Part shown: positions 1-5,309 of the stretch, one piece after another
How the letters are laid out: the number at the start of each line of letters is the position of its first letter
Position numbering within the stretch: the stretch's first letter is position 1
Origin: Bacteroidota bacterium
GTDB taxonomy: Bacteria > Bacteroidota > Ignavibacteria > Ignavibacteriales > Ignavibacteriaceae
Assembly: GCA_021790055.1 (NCBI GenBank)
Contig: JAJYIL010000065.1
Location: 1-10,469, forward strand
Direction of reading: 5' to 3'
Length of the DNA stretch: 10,469 bases
Notes under the pieces: generated by a model
What the model was told of the DNA's origin: nothing
Seen by the model: only the letters and a program-made list of their open reading frames with translations
Database searches by the model: none
Program-made: the position numbers and the translations under genes

Positions 1-629
1 TTCCGATCTTCCTGGTTTTTAATTTTAGGCGTGTACGGATAAAAATAATCATCGAATTGAATTCCATCTACATTGTATCTGCGGACTATATCGGCGACAA
101 TCTTTGCAATATACTTACTAACCTCCGGTATGCCGGGATTAAGTAACTTCTGCGTTTTAAAATTTAATATCCATCCTGGGTGAATAATTGAAATATGCTC
201 AGGAGAAATTTTATACTCCCCGATAGTTTTTACGGCTCTGTAGGGATTCAGCCAGGCATGCAACTCCATTCCTCTCTTATGCGCTTCATGAATAGCAAAC
301 TTAAGGGGATCATAAAAAGGATTAGGAGCTTTTCCCTGCTTTCCTGTAAGCCAGTAAGACCAAGGCTCATATTTCGACTTATAAAGTGCATCGCATTCGG
401 TTCTTACCTGGAAAAATACTGTGTTGATTCCTGCTGCCTTCAATTTATCCAGCATGTTCCTTAGTGCCGCCATCTGCTTCATTGAAGAATTAAGTCGATT
501 AGGCCAGTCTATATCTCCGACGGTTGCAATCCAGGTGCCTCTCATTTCCCTCTTTGGGTAAACGTATTGAGAATATGCCGCAAATGGAATAATCAATAAT
601 AAAATAAATTGTAGAAAGAAGGATTTCAT
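1..629 (-). CDS. Exported glycosyl-hydrolase-like (GHL10/DUF187, YngK-like) protein, N-terminal part only
   Basis: This open frame starts at an ATG (629-627) and runs off the left edge without a stop, giving 209 residues. Residues 1-20 form a signal peptide (charged KS, then a hydrophobic FFLQFILLLIIPFAAYS stretch), so the protein is exported or periplasmic. The GHL10 domain (PF02638) begins at REMRGTWIATVGDIDWP (28-43). It continues with VFFQVRTECDALY (71-83), the strand LHAWLNPYR (123-131) and DGIQFDDYFYPY (188-199), which carries the conserved acidic pair D193-D194. The family has a TIM-barrel fold and is linked to glycan or peptidoglycan-related hydrolysis; the substrate here is unknown. 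Family members are usually 400-550 residues, so half or more is missing. The final nine bases may be sequencing adapter, so the last residues (about EDR) should not be trusted. The family call is firm; the exact activity is not. Confidence 0.85.
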   Translation of the reverse strand, partial: MKSFFLQFILLLIIPFAAYSQYVYPKREMRGTWIATVGDIDWPNRLNSSMKQMAALRNMLDKLKAAGINTVFFQVRTECDALYKSKYEPWSYWLTGKQGKAPNPFYDPLKFAIHEAHKRGMELHAWLNPYRAVKTIGEYKISPEHISIIHPGWILNFKTQKLLNPGIPEVSKYIAKIVADIVRRYNVDGIQFDDYFYPYTPKIKNQEDR

Positions 630-658
630 TTTTCTCTATTTAGTTCCGGGAAATTTTT

Positions 659-666
659 TATTTTTG
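659..666 (+). promoter_or_regulatory. Candidate TAnnTTTG promoter element for the phosphatase-kinase-peptidase operon
   Basis: TATTTTTG fits the Bacteroidota -7 consensus TAnnTTTG and sits 46 nt before the phosphatase ATG at 712. A weak purine-rich site, AGAAGA, precedes that ATG directly. The 82-bp divergent gap 630-711 must hold the promoters of both this operon and the minus-strand GHL10-like gene. The motif is low in information and no clear -33 element was found. Confidence 0.3.
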
Positions 667-698
667 CAAATTATTTTTTGAACGCGAAAACAAACTTA

Positions 699-706
699 CA
701 AAATTA
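699..706 (-). promoter_or_regulatory. Candidate TAnnTTTG promoter element for the GHL10 gene
   Basis: Read on the minus strand this is TAATTTTG, an exact match to the Bacteroidota -7 element TAnnTTTG. It lies 70 nt upstream of the GHL10-like start codon. No convincing -33 TTTG is visible, since that position falls inside the first codons of the phosphatase gene. The motif is short and the region is AT-rich, so a chance match is possible. Confidence 0.25.
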
Positions 707-711
707 GAAGA

Positions 712-1191
712 ATGGATAACAAAAAAATATTATTCGTATGCCTCGGAAACATCTGCCGCTCTCCCGCAGCAGAAGGAATTATGAAATCACTCGCAGCAAA
801 TAAAGGATTGGATATGCAGATTGCAATTGATTCAGCGGGAACAATGGGCTATCATACTGGTGACAGCCCCGACCCAAGAATGGTTGCTCATGCTGCCAAA
901 CGCGGCTATCGTCTGGATCATAAGGCAAGAAAGTTTGATCCTAAAACGGACTTCGATAAATTTGATTTTATCATTACAATGGATAATTCAAATTACAAAG
1001 ACATAACTGCAATGGATAGAGACGGAAGCCATAAAGAAAGGATTTTTAAGATGGCTCATTTTGTAAAGAGCTTTGATGTTGACGAAGTGCCCGATCCGTA
1101 TTATCTTGGCACTCAGGGATTTGAAAACGTGCTTAATGTACTGGAAGACGGATGCAAAGGATTACTGGATACTATTACTAAATCAACATGA
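712..1191 (+). CDS. Low-molecular-weight protein-tyrosine-phosphatase family; likely ribulosamine-5-phosphatase
   Basis: This 159-residue cytoplasmic enzyme has the normal full length of the LMW-PTP family. The P-loop CLGNICRS (residues 10-17) contains the C-X5-R signature, with nucleophile C10 and phosphate-binding R16. The general-acid motif DPYY is at 128-131, with D128 as proton donor. STG-type support is given by IDSAGTMGYHTG (39-50). Members dephosphorylate phosphotyrosine, but family work also shows that LMW-PTPs hydrolyse protein-bound ribulosamine 5-phosphate. That role fits here because the next gene, starting 9 nt downstream, is a ribulosamine/fructosamine 3-kinase homologue. I therefore infer protein deglycation as the more likely role. 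The alternative is a tyrosine phosphatase acting on a BY-kinase exopolysaccharide system, but no such kinase is visible here. No signal peptide or membrane segment is present. Confidence 0.93.
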   Translation: MDNKKILFVCLGNICRSPAAEGIMKSLAANKGLDMQIAIDSAGTMGYHTGDSPDPRMVAHAAKRGYRLDHKARKFDPKTDFDKFDFIITMDNSNYKDITAMDRDGSHKERIFKMAHFVKSFDVDEVPDPYYLGTQGFENVLNVLEDGCKGLLDTITKST

Positions 1192-1200
1192 TATGAAGCT

Positions 1201-2076
1201 GTGGAGCTTAGAACTGTCATAAAATCAAAAATAGAAGAAGCTGCCGGAGAGGAAATTATTTCTTTATCCGCTCTTTCCGGCGGATGCATTAGCAATGCAT
1301 ACAAGCTTGAAATGCGCTCCGGTAAAAAACTTCTTTTAAAAATAAATAACAGCTCACCTGGAGATATGTTTATAAAAGAAGCCCACGGACTTAGCGAATT
1401 AAAAAGACCGGACGCTATCAGAATTCCCGATGTCATTCTTTTCGATAAATCTTTTATCCTTACTGAATTCATCTCTCAGGGTTCCAAATCAAAAGATTTC
1501 TGGGAAAACTTTGGTTCAAAGTTTGCCGGACTTCATAAATTTAAGAATGCGGGGTTCGGCTTTTATGAAGACAACTACATCGGCTCAAATATTCAACCAA
1601 ACATTCCTGAAGGAGATGAAAAAGGCACCTGGACTCAATTCTATTTCAATAAACGGCTGCTATTTCAATTCAGACTTGCCGAGAAGAACGGTTATTCAAC
1701 CTCTGAGCTTCGCAAAGGATTTTTTTTACTCGAAAATAGAATTGAAAAAATCATGGAAGGAAGCGAGGAAGAACCCTCTCTTCTCCACGGCGATTTATGG
1801 AGCGGTAACTTCATGGTTGATGAAAAAGGTGAAGCTTGTTTGATTGACCCGGCAGTTTATTACGGGCACCGCGAAGCCGACCTTGCTATGACCAAGCTCT
1901 TCGGCGAATTCAGTTCCGAATTTTATAACGCTTACAATGAGAGCTATCCGTTACCGGCTGGCTATAATTTCCGCGAAGGTATTTATAAATTGTATCACGT
2001 TCTAAATCATCTTAACCTTTTCGGCAAAGGATATTACTCGCAGGCAGTTTCATTAATCCAAAAGTACACCGGATAG
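1201..2076 (+). CDS. Fructosamine/ribulosamine 3-kinase family protein (FN3K-like)
   Basis: This 291-residue protein matches the usual FN3K/YniA length and has an aminoglycoside-phosphotransferase-like kinase fold. The N-terminal SGGCISNAY (27-34) is the family glycine loop. LLLKIN (44-49) carries the probable ATP lysine K47, and E60 in the FIKEAHGL helix is its likely partner. The catalytic loop HGDLWSGN is at 196-203 (base D198), and IDPAVYYGHREADLAM (215-230) holds the metal-binding D216 plus the family-specific GHREADLAM. The enzyme phosphorylates ketoamines on glycated amines at the 3-position, making them unstable so that the amine is freed. Bacterial members studied prefer ribulosamines and erythrulosamines over fructosamines. 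The start is GTG at 1201: a TGA lies in frame four codons upstream and the nearby ATGs are out of frame. The gene is in the same frame as the upstream phosphatase. The M15 gene follows after 3 nt, so the trio is probably one operon. Confidence 0.93.
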   Translation: MELRTVIKSKIEEAAGEEIISLSALSGGCISNAYKLEMRSGKKLLLKINNSSPGDMFIKEAHGLSELKRPDAIRIPDVILFDKSFILTEFISQGSKSKDFWENFGSKFAGLHKFKNAGFGFYEDNYIGSNIQPNIPEGDEKGTWTQFYFNKRLLFQFRLAEKNGYSTSELRKGFFLLENRIEKIMEGSEEEPSLLHGDLWSGNFMVDEKGEACLIDPAVYYGHREADLAMTKLFGEFSSEFYNAYNESYPLPAGYNFREGIYKLYHVLNHLNLFGKGYYSQAVSLIQKYTG

Positions 2077-2079
2077 CTA

Positions 2080-2709
2080 ATGAAAATCTTAGTAATATTA
2101 ATTATATCGGCTTTCATGTCAAGCTTTAGTAATTCAGCAACAAATCATTTTCAAAAGAATACCGAAGGCGTTAAAGTGGATTGCAACTATACTTTAAGTG
2201 AAGCTTTAGCTGGAATAAAAATTCCGCTTGAGATAAAAAAAGATTTACGTTTGGTCGATGTCCGTTATTATTCCTTCGACGGAAGTCTGCATGAAGGTCA
2301 GCTTGTCATCAACAAGAAACTGGTCAATGACATCAAAGATATATTCAGAGAAATTGAAGAGCACAAATTTCCTATTCAGAAAGTCATTCCTATCGTGGCT
2401 TACGGCTGGTCGGATGATTCATCGATGAAAGACAACAACACTTCGGCGTTTAATTACCGCAACGTTGAGGGCACAAACAGGCTTTCAAACCATGCTTACG
2501 GAAGAGCGATAGATATTAATCCATGGCTCAATCCGCAGGTTAAAAAAGATAAAGTGCTGCCCGAAGGCTCAGCTTATAATCCTAAAACAGCGGGAACAAT
2601 AACACGGAATTCAATTGTCGTAAGAGCTTTTTTGGAACACGGTTGGGAATGGGGCGGCGATTGGCAATCATCGAAGGACTATCAGCATTTCGAGAAAAGG
2701 AGTCAGTAG
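2080..2709 (+). CDS. Exported M15-family (VanY/endolysin-type) peptidoglycan peptidase
   Basis: This 209-residue protein has an N-terminal signal peptide (MKILVILIISAFMSSFSNSA, 1-20). The C-terminal half is an M15 zinc peptidase domain of the PF13539 type: SMKDNNTSAFNYR (115-127), then SNHAYGRAIDINP (136-148) with Zn ligands H138 and D145, then GWEWGGDW (188-195) and DYQHFE (200-205) with the third ligand H203 and probable catalytic base D200. The D-x-x-H spacing resembles L-alanyl-D-glutamate endopeptidases of phage type more than VanY-type carboxypeptidases. Its substrate should be the peptidoglycan stem peptide in the periplasm. The ATG is only 3 nt after the kinase stop, without a strong ribosome binding site, which suggests translational coupling. 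Why a wall enzyme sits with cytosolic deglycation enzymes is not evident. The exact bond cleaved cannot be decided from sequence. Confidence 0.88.
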   Translation: MKILVILIISAFMSSFSNSATNHFQKNTEGVKVDCNYTLSEALAGIKIPLEIKKDLRLVDVRYYSFDGSLHEGQLVINKKLVNDIKDIFREIEEHKFPIQKVIPIVAYGWSDDSSMKDNNTSAFNYRNVEGTNRLSNHAYGRAIDINPWLNPQVKKDKVLPEGSAYNPKTAGTITRNSIVVRAFLEHGWEWGGDWQSSKDYQHFEKRSQ

Positions 2710-2757
2710 TCAGAATAGCTTTTGATTTTAAACATTGGCTTCTGTCTCCTTGAAAAA

Positions 2758-3477
2758 TTAACTTTTCAAAAGCCTAGTGAAATCATATTCAATTTTCTCT
2801 TCGCAGAAGAACGGCTCTCCGTAATGCTTTCCTATCTGGAAGCCGTAGAACTTGGCGCGAGACTCGATGTAATTTATAAATTCCGGTCTGCTTATGAATG
2901 TTTCCGGCTCGGTGCTCTTGGGATTATGGAATTGCGACGAATAGGATTTAACTGCCTTCATCTTCAACTCAAAACTCTCGGTAATGTCTACTATGAATGT
3001 CGGCTCAAAGGTGTAGGTCTGCATGTAATAGAAAAGCTTTTGGGGTCTGAATGCTTCCTGAGCGACTTCTTTATCAAAAGTTTTTACCTTAGGCAAGCCA
3101 GTTGAGAACATTGCCCGCTTAACAAGATTAGCTGTATCCGAATGATCGGGATGACGATCTTGAAAATACGGTGCGAAGATTATCCCCGGTCGATACTTTC
3201 TTATAGACATGACAATCTTCAAAAAATTTTCTTTATTGTTCTGGATGTCTCCGTCAGGTATCTGAAGATTTTCTCTTACGGCAACCTTTAACAGAATAGC
3301 AGCCTGGAAAGCTTCCTTCTGCCTCGTCTCGGCAGTACCTCTTGTGCCTAATTCACCGCGGGTTAAATCAATCAACCCGACTTTAAAATTACAGGAGGTC
3401 AACTTTGCTATTGTCCCGCCCATCGAGAGTTCCGCATCATCAGGATGGGCACCAAAAATCAGCACGTCAAGATTCAT
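2758..3477 (-). CDS. bshB1: Bacillithiol biosynthesis deacetylase BshB1 (LmbE/PIG-L family)
   Basis: This 239-residue protein has the full length of BshB1. The zinc-binding AHPDDAE (10-16) supplies H11 and D14 with catalytic D13. HPDH (109-112), inside FAPYFQDRHPDHSDT, supplies the third ligand H112. Two stretches are characteristic of BshB1 rather than general LmbE proteins: LTRGELGTRGTAETR (38-52) and the C-terminal HYGEPFF (218-224). The enzyme removes the acetyl group from GlcNAc-malate to give glucosaminyl-malate, the second step of bacillithiol synthesis in the cytoplasm. The glycosyltransferase (bshA) and cysteine ligase (bshC) are not in the window, as is common outside tight clusters. 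The gene is convergent with the M15 peptidase (48-bp gap) and divergent from the amidohydrolase. A canonical-looking promoter lies about 80 bp upstream. Confidence 0.9.
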   Translation of the reverse strand: MNLDVLIFGAHPDDAELSMGGTIAKLTSCNFKVGLIDLTRGELGTRGTAETRQKEAFQAAILLKVAVRENLQIPDGDIQNNKENFLKIVMSIRKYRPGIIFAPYFQDRHPDHSDTANLVKRAMFSTGLPKVKTFDKEVAQEAFRPQKLFYYMQTYTFEPTFIVDITESFELKMKAVKSYSSQFHNPKSTEPETFISRPEFINYIESRAKFYGFQIGKHYGEPFFCEEKIEYDFTRLLKS

Positions 3478-3557
3478 GACTCAGAATAGTTAAGTTAGAA
3501 AATTATAAATAGTTGATGATAAACATAATGATTTTTTCTTTGTGAATCTATCTTATA

Positions 3558-3586
3558 TTTTTAAAGAACAAATTCAATATTGTCAA
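3558..3586 (-). promoter_or_regulatory. Candidate sigma70-type promoter for bshB1
   Basis: On the minus strand a perfect -35 TTGACA (3586-3581) is followed after exactly 17 nt by TAAAAA (3563-3558), which matches the -10 consensus at four of six positions. Transcription would start near 3550 and give a leader of about 73 nt before the bshB1 ATG at 3477. The -35 box abuts the TATAAT proposed for the opposite gene. This is sequence evidence only. Ignavibacterial promoter rules are poorly defined, so confidence is moderate. Confidence 0.4.
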
Positions 3587-3592
3587 TATAAT
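3587..3592 (+). promoter_or_regulatory. Candidate -10 box (TATAAT) for the amidohydrolase gene
   Basis: A perfect TATAAT lies on the plus strand 100 nt before the amidohydrolase ATG at 3693. No good -35 is found at the usual spacing (3564-3569 reads AAGAAC), so this is half a promoter at best. If used, the transcript would begin near 3599, at the base of the hairpin described separately, and that structure would form the 5' end of the mRNA. Confidence 0.3.
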
Positions 3593-3669
3593 TTATAGTC
3601 GTGCTCGTAATCTTTCTCTTAATCGTAATCGGAAAAAACCATGAGCAAGATTATGGGCAAGAATTATAA
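3593..3669 (+). repeat. Long imperfect palindrome with possible leader-RNA hairpin
   Basis: Arms 3593-3620 and 3641-3669 are imperfect reverse complements around a 20-24 nt loop. The core 3602-3614 pairs with 3647-3659 without a break. Eleven of the 13 pairs are Watson-Crick and two (3605:3656, 3607:3654) are G-U wobbles if the plus strand is transcribed. The pairing continues at 3616-3618 with 3643-3645 and at the base as TTATA with TATAA (3593-3597 with 3665-3669). The octamer TCGTAATC occurs twice (3605-3612 and 3623-3630), so the right arm could partly pair with either copy. The wobble direction favours a plus-strand RNA. It could be a small dispersed palindromic repeat, an RNA leader element or an operator. 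No U-tract follows, so it is not a typical terminator. Confidence 0.5.
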
Positions 3670-3692
3670 AACTAATATTTCGGAATTATACC

Positions 3693-5309
3693 ATGCCCGT
3701 ATCGAAAAGTAATTCGTTGAGCAATAAAGCCTTCCTAAACGGTAAAATATTCACCTTGAACAAAAGCCAGCCGTATGCCGAGGCGGTCGTAATAAATCAA
3801 AGCAAGATTATCTTTGCCGGAAGCAATCGTGAAGCCGAAAATTTAATTAACAAAGCTGTTGAAGTAATTGATCTAAACGGGAAACTTTTGCTTCCGGGAT
3901 TTATCGACAGCCACACTCACTTCATCAACGGCGGCTTTAATCTCTTAGGATTAGATCTTCGTCATACCAAATCAATAGAGGAATTCAAATCCGAATTGAA
4001 AAAATTCGTTGTTAGCAATAAAGGTAAATGGATTACCGGCGGCAACTGGAACCATGAAGCCTGGAAGACAAGAGCACTCCCGTCTAAAGAAATGATTGAC
4101 GAATTTACACAAGACACGCCGATCTTTATTGAAAGATTAGACAAGCATATGGGATTAGCTAACTCCCTTGCATTAAAGATTGCCGGTATTACAAAGGATA
4201 CTCCTAATCCTGAAGGAGGCTTGATTGAAAAGGATCCGGTAACCGGTGAGCCTACGGGTATATTAAAGGATAATGCCATGCCCATAATCTATTCTAAAAT
4301 CCCTCCCCCGTCAGAGGATGAAATGTACAAAGCCGGTCTGGCTGCATTAAATGAAGCCCGCCGAAACGGTATAACAAGCATTCATGATATTTCTTATCCG
4401 GCTGATTTATCAACTTTCCAGATGCTTGAAAAGAATAACGAGCTTACCTGCAGAGTCTATACGAGACTTCCGGTTTCATCATATAAAAATTTTGTCGATG
4501 CCGGAATTCATTTCAATTTCGGAAGCGATAAAATTACAATCGGCTCACTTAAGGCTTTTTCTGACGGATCCCTGGGCGCCGGTACCGCCTGGTTCTTTGA
4601 GCATTATCTTGATGACAAAAATAATTATGGTTTGGCGACTGATATACTTTCAGACGGAAGACTTGAACAGTGGGCTCTTGAAGCCGACAAAAACAAGCTT
4701 CAACTATGTATTCATGCCATCGGCAATAGAGCTAATGCTTTTCTAATTGATCTTGCTGATAAAATCGAAAGAATAAATCCTAAGTGGGATAGGAGATTTC
4801 GGATTGAGCATGCCCAGCATGTAAGAAGCCAGGATATCCGGCGGATGTCGGAGTTAAATATTATAGTTTCAGCTCAACCATATCATCTTTTTGATGACGG
4901 AGCCTGGGCTGAAAAAAAACTCGGAAGCGAGAGTATTAAAGAATCTTATTCCTTCAAATCATTTCTGGATGCCGGAATTACAGTCTGCTTTGGAAGCGAC
5001 TGGACTGTTGCCCCGCTGAATGCCCTCAAAGGAATTTATGCTGCGGTTACCCGCAAAACAGCCGACAAAAATTTTCCCGCCGGCTGGATACCTGAACAAA
5101 AGATTAGTGTTGAAGATGCCGCAAGGTGTTACACAATTAACGGCGCCTATGCCGCCTTCGAGGAAAAGATAAAAGGCTCAGTTGAGCCGGGCAAGCTTGC
5201 GGACCTTGTTGTGCTGAGCGAAGACATCTTTTCAATTGATCCGGAAAGAATAAAAGATGTAAAGGTTGAAATGACAATATTCGATGGGAAAATTGTATAC
5301 AGCGCCTAA
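3693..5309 (+). CDS. YtcJ-like metal-dependent amidohydrolase (Amidohydro_3 family)
   Basis: This 538-residue protein has the full length of the YtcJ-like amidohydrolase group (PF07969, N-substituted formamide deformylase relatives). The N-terminal beta-sandwich strand AFLNGKIFTLN (13-23) leads into LPGFIDSHTHF (67-77), with metal ligands H74 and H76. GSLKAFSDGSLGAGTAW (284-300) carries the conserved K287 and D291. CIHAIGNRA (339-347) gives H341, RIEHAQH (370-376) gives H373, and FGSDWTVAP (433-441) gives the catalytic D436. The C-terminal GKLADLVVLSEDI (500-512) closes the sandwich domain. There is no signal peptide, so it should act in the cytoplasm on an amide, formamide or related C-N bond. 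The substrate cannot be deduced from sequence or neighbours. Its TAA overlaps the stop of the convergent kinase gene by 4 bp. A divergent bshB1 lies upstream across the hairpin region. No strong Shine-Dalgarno precedes the ATG. Confidence 0.9.
   Translation: MPVSKSNSLSNKAFLNGKIFTLNKSQPYAEAVVINQSKIIFAGSNREAENLINKAVEVIDLNGKLLLPGFIDSHTHFINGGFNLLGLDLRHTKSIEEFKSELKKFVVSNKGKWITGGNWNHEAWKTRALPSKEMIDEFTQDTPIFIERLDKHMGLANSLALKIAGITKDTPNPEGGLIEKDPVTGEPTGILKDNAMPIIYSKIPPPSEDEMYKAGLAALNEARRNGITSIHDISYPADLSTFQMLEKNNELTCRVYTRLPVSSYKNFVDAGIHFNFGSDKITIGSLKAFSDGSLGAGTAWFFEHYLDDKNNYGLATDILSDGRLEQWALEADKNKLQLCIHAIGNRANAFLIDLADKIERINPKWDRRFRIEHAQHVRSQDIRRMSELNIIVSAQPYHLFDDGAWAEKKLGSESIKESYSFKSFLDAGITVCFGSDWTVAPLNALKGIYAAVTRKTADKNFPAGWIPEQKISVEDAARCYTINGAYAAFEEKIKGSVEPGKLADLVVLSEDIFSIDPERIKDVKVEMTIFDGKIVYSA

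Noticed and set aside
2750..2769. Perfect 7-bp inverted repeat TTGAAAA/TTTTCAA with a 6-nt loop, overlapping the bshB1 stop between two convergent genes.
   Set aside because: The stem is nearly all A/T and neither strand has a following U-tract, so it does not support a terminator call.
2722..3105. Plus-strand open frame of 127 codons opposite bshB1.
   Set aside because: It lies antisense to the well-supported bshB1 gene, has no recognisable domain and low-complexity composition typical of a shadow frame.
3539..3561. TTTG (3539-3542) followed by TATATTTT (3554-3561) as a Bacteroidota-type promoter for the amidohydrolase.
   Set aside because: The spacer is 11 nt rather than about 19-20, and the -7 element lacks the final G.
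3602..3659. Hairpin as a rho-independent terminator or a CRISPR-like repeat.
   Set aside because: No U-tract follows on the plus strand, and there is only one palindrome, without regularly spaced repeats.
3962..4285. Minus-strand open frame of 107 codons inside the amidohydrolase gene.
   Set aside because: Shadow of a gene with all metal-binding motifs intact; no start signal or domain.
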